From Tomocerus qinae (taxonomy: Eukaryota; Arthropoda; Collembola; Entomobryomorpha; Tomoceridae), in NCBI GenBank assembly GCA_020055645.1, contig CM034546.1:71672001-71736000 (forward strand): 64,000 nucleotides of DNA, read 5' to 3'. The notes under the pieces are model-generated. The model was not told the DNA's origin. It ran no database searches and worked only from the letters and a program-made list of their open reading frames with translations. Numbering within the stretch: the first letter of the stretch is position 1; each line of letters opens with the position of its first letter. The position numbers and the translations under genes are program-made. Shown piece after piece: positions 1-11,297 of this stretch.

Positions 1-1
1 C

Positions 2-3000
2 ATGAAATACTTCAAGGAGACGGTGACTAGACAGCCCGACGGCCGCTACGAAGTCTCCCTGCCTTGGATCTCTGACCACGGCCACCTGAGGAGCAATCGA
101 CAGATCGCGGAGAACAGGCTGCTGAATTCGACGAAGAAATTAAAAGCCGAAGGACTGATGTCAGCCTACGACAATATCTTCAAAGAGTGGCTCTCCGACG
201 ACGTCATTGAGAAGGTACCTCCGGAGGAAATCTCACTTTTCGGGCACTTTCTTCCGCATCGAGCAGTGGTGAAGCAGACGAGTGAAACAACTCCAATTCG
301 CCCCGTCTTCGATGCATCGGCCCATGAGAAATTTTCTCCGTCTCTCAACGACTGTTTGGAGAAGGGCCCAAATCTTCTAGAGCTGGTACCAGACGTTATC
401 ATCCGATTCCGGTTAAACCGATTTGGACTGGTGTCAGACATCAAACGAGCGTTTCTCCAAATGGGGATCAAGAAAGAGGACCGAGATTTTCTTCGGTTCC
501 TGTGGTGGGAGGACCCTCTTGAAAATTGCGGAAAGATGGTGGAGTACAGACACAAGCGAGTTCTCTTTGGCGTCTCATCTAGCCCCTTCCTGTTAGGGGC
601 CACCATCAACCATCATTTGGACTCCGCTCCGCCACACCTACAGCAAACTGGGCAGCTGCTTAAGACGTCCTTCTATGTGGACAACTCTATCGCCAGTTTC
701 GCTACCCAAAATGAGATGGATGTTTTCCGGGAGGAGTCTACTACTCTCATGGCCTCGGCAAAGTTCGACTTGCGAGGATGGACATCGAACTCGAAAGCTG
801 CAGGAGAGGACGAAAACTTACTAGTGCTTGGATTATCCTGGGGACTCCAAAAGGACACATTATCCTGCCCATTGATCGGAAATAGTCTAGAGCCCACGGA
901 AATCGTCACAAAGAGGAAAATCCTGTCCGCTGCACATCGTGTCTTCGATCCTGTCGGGTTCACCTGCCCTGTCACACTTCTGCCGAAGTTACTACTACAG
1001 CGCATCTGGGAGCTCAAAGCTGGATGGGATGAAGAGCTGCCTGAGGAAATCACCCGTTGCTTCAGAAAATGGTACCGTTCTCTACCTCGCCTCTCTGAAG
1101 TACAGATTCCCCGATGGTTGTTTGGGACGGACTGTCCAAGAAATTCCTGGGAACTACATGTCTTCGTTGACGCCAGCAAATCCGCCTACAGCACCTGCAT
1201 CTTTATCAGAGGCGAAGGAGCGGAGGACGTCGTTCTACAACTGGTCTCCGCCAAGACGAGAGTGGCCCCAGTGAAGACTGTCTCAATCCCTCGACTGGAG
1301 CTGATGGCCTGTTGCATCGGAGCGCGCCTAGCTGACTCCATAAAGAAATCCATCACCTACCCTGAAATACAAACTACATTCTGGACGGACTCCGCCAACG
1401 CCCTTTCCTGGATCCGTAAGAGCGAGCAGTGGGCAACGTTTGTGGCTAACAGAGTTAAGGAGATACGAGAGCTGAGTGACCATGAAGCCTGGAGACATAT
1501 CCCTGGCCATCTCAACCCCGCTGATCTTCCTTCTCGAGGCTGCACCACTGAACAGCTTCTGGAGTCCACATGGTGGGAGGGACCAGATTGGCTACGAAAG
1601 TCCGAAGATTCTTGGCCCAAGCACTCTTTCTGCCCAGACGAAGAAATCGTTAACTCGGAGCGGAGGAGAACAGTTGCGGCCCACACCACGACTGCAGATG
1701 CTGAGAAATTCTCCCAAATTCTGATGTACTACATGTCGGAGTACAAAAGCATCGTTCGTGTCGTGGCCTACCTACGTCGATTCGGAGCGAGACGAGACAA
1801 CCCCGCCAACCAACCCACGGTCATTCTGTCTGTCGAAGAGTTGGAAAAAGCTGAGAGGTCTCTCGTCTATCTGATGCAACAGGAAGCCCTGGCAGACAAC
1901 CCGGACATCTTCAAATGCGTCCGAACTTTTCGAGATGCAGATGGGATTTTGCGGCTGAAAACAAAGATTCTGCAAAGAGAGGACGAGCGCAATTTTAGGA
2001 GCCCAGCAGTTCTACCGCCCAAACATCCTCTCGTGAAACTACTCATCAGAGCAACCCATTTACAGATGAGCCATGCTGGTGCACAGTTCGTGCAGTCTGC
2101 CTTGAGGGAACAATTCTGGATTCTCCGCTCTCGGAGAACAATTACGGAGGTCATTCATTCCTGTGTGCGATGCCGAAGATTCAGCGCCAAACATCTGGAC
2201 TCAGAGCCCACGGCCCTACCCCTTGATAGAGTTCGAGATGCAGCTGTCTTTGAGGTCACCGGAGTTGACTTGACCGGCCCACTTTACCTGAAAGGAGGGA
2301 AGAAAGTCTGGATCGTACTCTACACGTGTGCGGTTTATCGGGCAGTCCACCTGGAGCTGACCAAATCTCTTTCGACTGAGGCTTTTCTGCAGACTCTCCG
2401 CCGGTTCATCGCTAGAAGAGGCCGTCCCGCCACCATATACAGTGACAACGGCACCAACTTTGTCGGAGCGGACAATCTTTTCTCCAACCTCAACTGGGAC
2501 ATTGTTACAAAGCAGGCGGCGGTCCAGAAGATTCAATGGCGGTTCATTCCAGCTACTGGGGCGTGGCACGGCGGTTGGTGGGAGCGGCTGGTCCAAATGG
2601 TGAAGCGGATTCTTCGGCCGGTGTTGGGGAAAGCGTCTCTACTCTACGAGGAACTCTCGACGATCCTGTGCGATGTGGAAAGTATCCTAAATGCGAGACC
2701 TCTCACCTACATCTCAGAAGACCCGGAGGACCTAACTCCACTAACTCCAGCCATGTTCCTGCAAGACGTGAGGGAGACCGGAGTCGCCGACATGGATGTC
2801 CTGGACAGTCATGGTCTCAACAGACGCCTCAGATACTGTCACAAGTTGAGGAATGACTTGCGAAGCAGATTCCGGAGCGAGTACCTGGGAATGCTCATCC
2901 AGCCTCATTTCAACAAACGAAAGCTGGATACAATTACTCCGGGGAACGTCGTACTCATCGGCGACGACCTACACAAACGTCTTGATTGGATTATGGGGAA

Positions 3001-3262
3001 GGTGGTCGACGTGTACCCAGGATCTGACGGAAAAGTTCGAGTGGTGAGACTCAAGACTGCAAAAGGAGAACTCATCCGCCCCATCCAACGACTATACCCT
3101 TTAGAAGTTTCGTCGGAGGAGCGATCAACTCTGCAGCATCCCCACTCAACTACTTCATTACCCGACGACCATAACTCTCCGGACACATCTCAGCCGCAGA
3201 TTGTCAGAAGAAGTGGACGTCTCCCTAAAATCCCTGACCGACTCACCTATCATCATAAGTGA
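2..3262 (+). CDS. BEL/Pao retrotransposon polyprotein, 5' cut by window edge
   Basis: Open frame of 1086 residues without a stop, entering from the left edge, so gag and protease are outside or missing. Order of domains: reverse transcriptase (about residues 60-260, with the active-site box FYVDN at 224-228), RNase H (about 386-470, FVDAS and WTDSANAL), an HHCC zinc-binding integrase head (about 685-724), integrase core (about 745-900, with acidic residues in VDLTGP and YSDNGTNFVG and a downstream Glu) and a C-terminal DUF5641-like tail (about 950-1055). This order, RT before integrase with the DUF5641 tail, is that of BEL/Pao elements. The RT box has Asn where YVDD is the textbook form; I recall YVDN as common in Pao-like elements, so I do not read it as inactivating. 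GC content and codon use are richer than the AT-rich host genes. Role: copying and integrating the element. High certainty of family; whether it is active cannot be told here. Confidence 0.95.
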   Translation: MKYFKETVTRQPDGRYEVSLPWISDHGHLRSNRQIAENRLLNSTKKLKAEGLMSAYDNIFKEWLSDDVIEKVPPEEISLFGHFLPHRAVVKQTSETTPIRPVFDASAHEKFSPSLNDCLEKGPNLLELVPDVIIRFRLNRFGLVSDIKRAFLQMGIKKEDRDFLRFLWWEDPLENCGKMVEYRHKRVLFGVSSSPFLLGATINHHLDSAPPHLQQTGQLLKTSFYVDNSIASFATQNEMDVFREESTTLMASAKFDLRGWTSNSKAAGEDENLLVLGLSWGLQKDTLSCPLIGNSLEPTEIVTKRKILSAAHRVFDPVGFTCPVTLLPKLLLQRIWELKAGWDEELPEEITRCFRKWYRSLPRLSEVQIPRWLFGTDCPRNSWELHVFVDASKSAYSTCIFIRGEGAEDVVLQLVSAKTRVAPVKTVSIPRLELMACCIGARLADSIKKSITYPEIQTTFWTDSANALSWIRKSEQWATFVANRVKEIRELSDHEAWRHIPGHLNPADLPSRGCTTEQLLESTWWEGPDWLRKSEDSWPKHSFCPDEEIVNSERRRTVAAHTTTADAEKFSQILMYYMSEYKSIVRVVAYLRRFGARRDNPANQPTVILSVEELEKAERSLVYLMQQEALADNPDIFKCVRTFRDADGILRLKTKILQREDERNFRSPAVLPPKHPLVKLLIRATHLQMSHAGAQFVQSALREQFWILRSRRTITEVIHSCVRCRRFSAKHLDSEPTALPLDRVRDAAVFEVTGVDLTGPLYLKGGKKVWIVLYTCAVYRAVHLELTKSLSTEAFLQTLRRFIARRGRPATIYSDNGTNFVGADNLFSNLNWDIVTKQAAVQKIQWRFIPATGAWHGGWWERLVQMVKRILRPVLGKASLLYEELSTILCDVESILNARPLTYISEDPEDLTPLTPAMFLQDVRETGVADMDVLDSHGLNRRLRYCHKLRNDLRSRFRSEYLGMLIQPHFNKRKLDTITPGNVVLIGDDLHKRLDWIMGKVVDVYPGSDGKVRVVRLKTAKGELIRPIQRLYPLEVSSEERSTLQHPHSTTSLPDDHNSPDTSQPQIVRRSGRLPKIPDRLTYHHK

Positions 3263-3437
3263 ATAATGTTGTGTCAAATGATTATAATGTATTTAGATAT
3301 TATGAAGGCATTTTGAATTTATGTTTCATTTCATTTATAATTATGATTTGATTATTGTTATAATTTTCATTGTTATTAACTTTATGCTGTATCTTGTAAT
3401 TAAGACTTAAATTTATCAGACTTAATTAGTGGGAGAA

Positions 3438-3989
3438 TGTGGAAATCTCCAGCATAAAGTCAATATGTAATATGCATTTACGATTTAGAAAGGATGTAAA
3501 TGCTTCTTGAACTTTTGTGCTGGTTTCCCTTAAGGTTGTACGATCGTATGACTATTTCCAATCATATTTAAATTAAGTAGTGAACTCTTGCACTAAATAT
3601 GAATGTATGAGCCAAACCCGACTCGCAGAGAACTAATTGAATAATTATTTTCTGGAAGCCGGATGGCACTTGAATGTATGAAGGTAATCTGTGTCAACTC
3701 ATCATGATAAATATGTGTGACTTACCTGAACTTTAATCACTAGCATTTCTGCTGTTCTCTGGAACACTACACACCTCTCTTCTCTTGTAAATAAAATTAC
3801 TTTAGAGTTATACGTTCTCTCTGACCACACTAGTCTCATTTCGCCCTTATCTAAAGTAGGCTCATCTTTGACTTAGACTTTTTTACTCTCACATCTTCAA
3901 GAAATTCACCTCCTACCGATTCTCAAGAACTTGTGTTCTCAATCACCCAGCAAAGGTTTTGCAAAATTGAGATCTGGCGCCCCTGGTTA
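3438..3989 (+). repeat. 3' LTR of the BEL/Pao element, with primer-site-like tail
   Basis: A purine tract (GTGGGAGAA) at 3429-3437 is followed by TGTGG, the usual start of an LTR. An AATAAA lies near 3790. From about 3990 the sequence matches 11534 onward, the same flank in the duplicated cassette, so the element ends near 3989. The last bases contain TCTGGCGCCCCTGG, which looks like a primer-binding site rather than an LTR end. The 5' LTR is not in the window, so the exact end is uncertain. Confidence 0.7.
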
Positions 3990-5846
3990 GGATTATGACC
4001 TTCTGATGATTTGTTTGAGTTAGCTGCTTTATGTACATAGATTTTTTGTTTGATCTGAGTTAGTTAGACGTTTGTTGAGCAAAATATCCTCAGAGCATTA
4101 TAATTTTGCACATTGCACACCGTATATTGTACACAGTAATTAAATTATAGTTATACTGATTGCTATAAGTAGCCCTTTATGATGAATTACCAATAAATTC
4201 CCTTCTATAAGTTCAAATATATAAGTACAATTTAAAAACATCTCCACATTATTTCATTTTATTTCCATTGTATGCATGCAGGTAGTAAGTGAAATTGATT
4301 ATCAAAATAATTTCTATAGTCACCTATTTAAATCGTTTATATTGACTAAAGAATAGAGCACTATGTGTTAAATATAACATCCATTGTTATATTTTCAACA
4401 TTGCATCCAAAGAAGATAGATTACGATATTATCAGATTTGTTGGCATCCTAGGCTGTGGCTGGCTTCTAAATGGCTCCTAAAAATTATATTACCTTATAA
4501 ATTAAAAGAAAGTCTTCTTTGCAAAGCAAGGCTTTTGGAAACGTTAATCATAGTCAGTAGGAAGTAGAACAATATTATTATGTTTTTTTTTAAATATTAT
4601 TTTAAATTTTTAACTGTACTTGCAAAAGTGTATCAAAAACTACGTGATTATTAAACAGTAAATGTTCATTAAGGTCAAATAAATGTCTCTTAGTAAATTT
4701 CAGTTTTACTAAATGAATTTCCAGGCTAGGAATATCTAAAAAGTTCACAGTATACTTATAATACGTTCAAAATCAATTGATGTAAGTATTTTATGCATGC
4801 ATGACAAGATGTTGTCTTTCTATATAAATCTCAAATAGGGAACCGAAGAAAAACTGTATTGTTATTTTTTCCGTTAATGTTGCATCCGAATTTATTCGAT
4901 TGGATAATACTTGATCCAATTAATCCAATTTCATCCGATGTCATCGATTTACATTGTAAAGTGTGCTTGTTTTACAAATTTTCAGGCCTAATCCCATTTC
5001 ATCCAATTTCGTTTATTGGAAGGAATCAGTTATACTACAGAGTAAACTAGAACCTTTGTGTCGTGCTACGTTAATAATTTTATGGTCTAAACTCCTGGAA
5101 GGTCAATCGTACAATTAGAGAAAACATGGAAGTCTTGTCATAATCACCATGTAATTTGTCATTAAAAAAGATTCCTGAATTGAAGCTATCCCTCCGTTAA
5201 GGAGAAACTGTATTGCAACGACCTTAATTATTATACAGCCCAACTATTATATAGCGACACAGAAGCACATACCAATTATTGTCAGTGAAATGAAAATTAT
5301 GTAAAATAGATATCTGAATTTAGAATGGAATTTATTAACAGTTCATCATCAAAAGGGTAGTTAAAACTATAACTATATTATTAATGGGAAAAGTGTAAGT
5401 AAATAGAAAATTATTGCCGAAGCCTTTGCCCAACTGAGTGCCTACATCTAAATAAAATTCATCATTTAATTAATTACAATTACAAAGGTGATTATCTTTA
5501 TAACAATTTGTCTACATATCCATTTCTACACAACGTACAGACATCTAAATCATATAAACTATTTTGAATAATGAAATATATAGACATTTCACAAAGTATA
5601 GAAATTTATACACGTATACATAAATCATAAGTACATACATGTACGGCGTACGGCATTGATTAATATAGAGGGTAGGTTAAGAAAATCATCAAAATACAAT
5701 AAACATCCATCAATTATCAAAAAACTCATTTAGTACATATAATTACATTTTTACTACGCAAAGTCAATATCCAATACAATTACGATCCGTGAAATCATTC
5801 AATAATATATTATACAGGCCCAAGTGTAAATTGTTCTTCTATTCTA
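3990..5846. other. Duplicated 3' flank of gene A
   Basis: No gene seen. This stretch aligns over its length with 11534-13374, the flank downstream of gene C. Inside it, about 4730-5060 is a dispersed repeat with degenerate blocks such as ATCCGATTTCATC, also found at 12270-12570 and, inverted, at 16740-17082 and 28290-28680. The short open frame at 4859-5050 lies in this repeat and is not taken as a gene. A TTAACAGTTCATC block near 5335 is the reverse complement of a block holding an AATAAA signal downstream of gene D, so A's 3' untranslated region probably runs to here. Confidence 0.6.
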
Positions 5847-7599
5847 TTAAATGGTCTGATGGTAGAGCTCCAGAAGTAAAGCAGGTTTGTATTTCATAAT
5901 TTTCTCGGCTTCTCCATCCAATTTATCTTTGTTCCTACAACAGATAACTGTAATACTTAGTAAATTATATTATTATAGTCTTTAAATAATGTGCAAAAAA
6001 TATGAGCATGTATACATTTTGTTCATAAGAATTTGTAATTCAAATTTTGAACTTACAGGTTGAAAAATGTGATGGCTTTCTTTTTCAAATTCGGCACTTC
6101 ACACCTGTCGGCAGAGATTAGGATTTTCGCTACATTTTCCAGAGAGAGTCGTCTAGCAATATATTCTCCCACGTCTTCCTTCAATCCCTTGATATTAAAC
6201 CTTAATGCGATTTGGAACATCTCTTGAAACTTCCTGGACAGTATACCTCCAGATGTTTCTCCACTAAATAGTTAGAAACGATGTTGAAAATAAGGGTTGA
6301 TTTCTACTGTAAACCAAATAATATTGTATGGCTAAAAATACAGAAATTAATTCTTACCAATAAATGTACTCTATAGCATGGCATAAACGACATCATGGTC
6401 GTAATCCAGAATCTGCACTGTTTTGTTCAATTCAGGTTTTTCATTATTAAAATTAGCTGAGAAAACAGAGCTTCGGCCTATACGCAAAAGTAAAAGAATT
6501 AGCACAATATAAAATAATTAATACCAACAGATTTTTTACTTTCCTGACTTTCAATTAGAAAATAATGGAAATTGTTTAGGATTAGTTTTGTCGACAATTA
6601 CATGAGAGAATGGCTTTGTGTGCGTTCAAAGTGGCTGATTTGGTCTTGATAGAGACATCCGACAGAGTTGGAGAGTTAAACAGTTTAGCGACATCAGAAA
6701 CGATATAATTTTTGCGAATGGCAGCTTGCGTCTCGGATTTTGCTTTTTCAGGAGAAAGTTTAGGAGTAGAAATTATTTGTTCCGTGATTTGGCAGTTGAT
6801 TTTGAAGGTATCATCTTCTAACAATTCATTTTCTGGTTTTAGTAAATCCGAAATTTTGATGAAACAGGGACTAAAAAAATCGTCACTTGAGTGGCTGTAT
6901 GTGTAGTTGCTAATTTCTGTGCATAAAACAATATTTCATGGTAACTAAGTGACATTAATTATTTTTTTAATTGCAGGAAAATTGAACAAATATAATTATT
7001 TACCTTTCTTATAAGATTTTTTAGAGTTCAGTAAATCCAATTTTAATTGAAAGCTCGTCTCCGTTTTGAAATTGACCAAATAAACTTTAATAGAGATATA
7101 GTTAGAACTGGCTCCCAAACTTAGTTTCCTATTCAATACAAATTACGGAATAATAACTATTTACTACTTTAATAGATTTTATAGCTATTATAATTTATAG
7201 TACCCTAAACAGAAATATAATTTAAATACATAAGTTACCAGCAATATCGTCCCTGCGAGTTGTCGTTGGGGTTTTTGAATACAGGAGAGAATAATTCAAC
7301 CCAAGTTTCCTTCAATTGTATTCTTTCCCTGAATTTTCTGACATTCCACCGAAAAGAGTACACATTTTCGTGGTACTAAGCATAAAACAATAAAATGAAT
7401 ACAATCTTCAAGAAGAATTAAATTTGTAATTGAGGTAAATAATAATTATCAGTCCTTGCTATATTTTCTATGGTTTTGAGTTTCAAGAATGGAATGACTG
7501 ATCTTACAAGTAAGTCATTAAAATTCTTACATTCGTGACTGCAACATTGTCAGCGTTGTCCTTTGCATAACTACTCCGAGGACGTTTAGCTGCACTCAT
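5847..7599 (-). pseudogene. MATH-BTB gene A, broken by a 2-bp insertion in the BTB exon
   Basis: Exons on the minus strand: 7531-7599, 7239-7375, 7004-7128, 6602-6916, 6358-6477, 6057-6263, 5847-5934. All have GT-AG ends and match genes C and D. The MATH (TRAF-like) domain lies in exons 2-4 (start YSFRWNVRKF) and the BTB domain from the end of exon 4 (LSDVSIKTK) through exon 6. Such proteins normally bring substrates, held by MATH, to CUL3 through BTB. In exon 5, gene C reads CTGGAGTAC where A reads CTATAGAGTAC: two extra bases, an immediate TAG and loss of frame. Exons 6 and 7 stay open in their old frame. The break removes the second half of BTB, so I call a recent pseudogene; a base-calling error is the alternative. 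A 5' untranslated exon upstream has donor CCA/GTAAG at about 7807. Gene A is head-to-head with intact gene B. Confidence 0.8.
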
Positions 7600-9365
7600 T
7601 ATTCCAGTTACGTAGAGCTGATGGTCTGAGTAGAGGACTTCAGATGAACCGTATACCTGATAGACCAAATACGACGGAGCCTCAAGTCGAAATGTTAAAA
7701 TCAGTGAAGAAGGCAACCGATTCCACTTTTTAAATAAGTAAAATGTAACCAAGGACTTTATAAAATAAAAATTAATATTTTAAATCAATAGTTTAGTTGA
7801 CATCTTACTGGATGATGTAAAAAATAAAGATGAGGTAGTCCTATAGTCCAACAAATTATTCTAGATTTTAGTGTTGGATACTAATAAGTATATTTGGATT
7901 ACAATCAGATTTCATTTATTAAAAACTGCGGAAAATGAACGTGGATTTCTTGATTGTTGATTATACGGGAAACTTAGACAAGCATGCTCTCCAATTATGA
8001 ATGAGACAACAATAGCTGACTTTCACGTTTGAAATGGCACAAGGCAGCAACTAGCTGTGAGTCTGTCTGTGGCATGAAAATTGAAGCTCGGTGGCCATGG
8101 TAGTGAAATCCGACGCAAACGCAGCAACTTCATTGGCATAACAGAGAGTGTCCTCTTTGGAGGCTAGAAAAACTACCAGCAGATAACCGAGAGTCCCAAA
8201 CCAGATACATAAAATAGTCAGAAAGTTAGTTAGAAGTATCATCATTTAATGCGTGCTATGTATAGTCAAAATAAATTGTTATATAGGTGATTGTTCTCCT
8301 GTAATTTCCATCTTTATAGTTTCATAATATGTACCAATTCAATACAATGAGCACAAATTATGCTGGAAATCTACATTTTGAAATTAAGCCGCACATGTTG
8401 GGGCCTACTATTAACATAATATTTGTAATAATATCTAAAAAGTTTACAGTATACTTATAATACGTTCAAAATCAATTGATGTAAGTATTTTATACATGCA
8501 TGACAAGATGTTGTCTTTCTATATAAATCTCAATTAGGGAACCGAAGAAAAACTATTGTTATTTTAACACGTTGTAGCAATTTATTTCTAATTGCATCAT
8601 TTTTTACTATGAATAGCAAAATAAGTAAAAAATGCGAAATTGTATGAAATTATACCTTTACAGATTTAGTAAAATTATTAAGAAAAGGGTCCTTTTTGTT
8701 TTTTGATCATACAAAATGTGATCATAAAAATGTGTGATTTTATATGTAATGAGTAAGAGTAAGCAATATGGGAGTATTGAAGGTAACATTTGAGAGCATG
8801 TAATTTTACCGTATTTAAAAAACTCAGGGAAATGAAAATACTGCTTCGTATTAACTGTGCTCTTAAATCCTGTCTGCTTCCAGTCGGCAGTCAGCAGTTC
8901 TCTCTGATAGAGTTTGGGAAATATTCAAATTTCATGAAGCCATGCCACCGTCCTGCGCGTCATTTCAGGGCATTTGTCTGCATAGATGGGTGTCAGGTGC
9001 TAATTGAACAATGATGCAAGTCGGCCAATATTATAGTCTTGTCTCTGTTTCTTTTGTAGTCCTCAGTATTGCGGTCACTGTTGAAGAGAACGGTTGTGTT
9101 TCCAGCTTCTCAGTAAATTCTTCATTGAATAGTAATCAACATTTTCCGGTACGTTTTTATCATTATTATCAGTGAATTAGTTCACCCTTTATTTACATTT
9201 TCCATTTCATTCGCCCAGTTGCTATTTATTATGCACATAAACATGATTTTTCTACAACTTTCCTACGATGGTGAATTTAATTTGCTATTTTCTTATTCAG
9301 GTGAACCAAAAACGCTAACTAAGTCGATTGCTACTAAAATCAAAAAGCTGTCTATACTTGGAATA
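7600..9365. promoter_or_regulatory. Divergent intergenic region between genes A and B
   Basis: Holds the 5' untranslated exons and presumably the promoters of both genes. For A, the untranslated exon (about 7808-8260, minus) matches upstream sequence of C and D. For B, an untranslated exon ends at 9148 (ATTTTCCG/gtacg) and is joined to the start-codon exon at 9301 (acceptor TTATTCAG). The block 8430-8560 is a partial copy of the dispersed repeat at 4730-5060. About 8560-9148 matches 32490-32975 upstream of gene E. The open frame at 8051-8245 lies in A's untranslated exon and is not supported as a protein. No core promoter motif was identified. Confidence 0.55.
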
Positions 9366-11297
9366 ATGAGCGTTGGATCTAATCACCTTCAAAGTCCTAT
9401 AAAAATGGACAACGTAGACAGTGTGGGAGTTACTGACGTAAGATTTTCAGGATTTGTTAATCGCAGTGTCATTTATTGCCTTATTTAAAATAAAAACTCT
9501 GAATTGTTTGAAGAACATTATATTGTCTTTTGGAATATTAATTGTTGTTTGTACGGTTTTAAGAATTGTTTCTTCCAATTTAGATCAAGGAAGATGTCTA
9601 CACTTGCCGTTGGAATATCAATAATTTCAAGAAAATATTTGAAAATAGAAATTCGATGGATGAAATAATGTCTCCTTTGTTCAAAACTTCTAACGACGCC
9701 TCAAAAGGACTGCAATGGTAATTTTTTATTTAATGATGTGCACACAAAATAATAATTAAATTATTCGTACTATACATTATAAATTATACGTATGAATTCC
9801 ATACTTCGACTAATAATTGATGCAATAAATTATAATTTATGTTTAATAGGAAATTAAGTATCCAGAGAGTGGCGAACAAAGTTTATCTAAATTTGTATTT
9901 GGTCAATTACAAAGAGCCAACGAATGTTGGATTGCAATTTGAATTACTGGACTCCCAAGACAAGTCAAGAAAAACAGGTAATTGCATTTCTCTGTTGGAC
10001 CTACCTAATAATATTGAGTTAATATTTATTTCTTTTCTACCTGTATTTGCAGAAACTAAAGACCACCAATTCCGATCCTATCATAAGTTTTGCATAAGCA
10101 AAATAGAAACTGCGACACTGTTTGCTCCGTCAAATAAATTGCTGGAAGAAGACACTCTCAGAATTCACTGCCGAATCACGGCGAAGGTAAATACAAATCT
10201 AGTATTTCCTGGTCCAAAAGCAGAAGCAGAAAAATATGCTGCCTCCCGTCAAAATTATGTTTCTTCGGACTTGGCTAAACTTTTTACAACTTCAGCTCTG
10301 TCGGATGTCTCTATTCAGACAACATCCGCCACTTTGAAGGCACACAAAGTTATTCTCTCCTGTAAGCATTTTTTACTTTTCATACTTCTTTATTATTATC
10401 TATAACAGTAGTATTAGTTTTTAGAAGCAAAAAATCGATGGAATTTGAAAATATGTGTCCCTGCAAAGGACTTTGAGCCTCTCTTAGTCACGTGCACCAC
10501 GCTAGCCTCTAAGAATTGTGCAGGAAGCCGTGACTAGTGAACGGCGGCGTACAACTCTCACAGGTTAGCGCACCGCTAGCGACTAAGAGAGGCTCAAAGT
10601 CCTTTGCAGGGACACATATAATTATTTGTATATATATTTGTATTAAATGCCCAGGCCGAAGTTCTATTTTTGAGGCCATGTTCCAGAACCAAATGTCCGA
10701 GTCTATCAACAACCTAGTGAAAATTCTGGAATTCGACCATGCCATCGTCAGTGCAATGCTGAATTACATTTATGGGTATAAAGTTGTTAATTTCTAATAT
10801 TACTGATGTTTAAGCAATGAATTACACGATCGGTTCATTGTTACGCTTAAAACAGAAAAGTGAAAGCAAAGTATAATTTTTATTTAGTGGGGAGATATCT
10901 GAAGACGTTCTGGCAACAAATTCCCTTGAGATGTTCAAAATTGCACATTTATATGACATCAAAGGATTAAAGGAAGAAGCAGAGGAATATGCTACTTCCC
11001 ACTTATCTATTAATAACGTCGTGGATTCACTTATTCTTGCCGACAAGTATGAAGTTCCGAATTTGAAGGAGAAAGCCATTGCCTTTTTCAATATGTAAGT
11101 TTTTAACTAAATACTCTTATTGATGTATTTAAGTATGTTTTCGTAAAACTAAACTAAATAAAATATGTAATTGTAATTTAATATTACTAATGATGTATAT
11201 AAGGAACAAAGCCACATTGGAGAAGACAGGAGGATCTAAGAAAATTACAGCCTACAAACCTTCGTTATTGTTGGAACTATATCATCGGACTCACTAA
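9366..11297 (+). CDS. MATH-BTB protein B (SPOP-like CUL3 adaptor), intact
   Basis: Exons 9366-9437, 9584-9717, 9850-9977, 10053-10361, 10655-10775, 10888-11094, 11204-11297 join to 354 codons plus TAA with no break. MATH domain about residues 28-155 (starts VYTCRWNINNF), linker, BTB about 180-290 (LSDVSIQTT, AHKVILS, then SSIFEAMFQ), then a C-terminal helical region that in SPOP relatives helps CUL3 binding (YDIKGLKEEAEEY). Known role of the family: homodimeric substrate adaptor of CUL3-RING ubiquitin ligases; the substrate is unknown. The start was chosen because the same ATG context begins gene E. A 5' untranslated intron (9149-9300) precedes it. Intron 4 carries a MITE. Closest paralogue in the window is E (same exon lengths except exon 4, 309 against 315 bases, and exon 7, 94 against 88). 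Confidence 0.9.
10451..10619. mobile_element. MITE in intron 4 of gene B
   Basis: Two inverted arms of about 38 bases (left begins ATATGTGTCCCTGC, right ends GCAGGGACACATAT) flank a short GC-richer core. It is absent from the matching intron of gene E, so it inserted after the B/E duplication. No clear target-site duplication beyond TA-rich flanks. Confidence 0.75.

Noticed and set aside
670..684. YVDN in place of YVDD in the retrotransposon RT as an inactivating change
   Set aside because: As I recall, this form is common in Pao-like elements, so it is weak evidence of inactivity.
4859..5050. 63-codon open frame in the A downstream flank
   Set aside because: Lies wholly in the dispersed repeat and is broken in the other copies.
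8051..8245. Hydrophobic 64-codon open frame upstream of A
   Set aside because: Falls in the untranslated exon; the matching sequence in C and D does not keep the frame.
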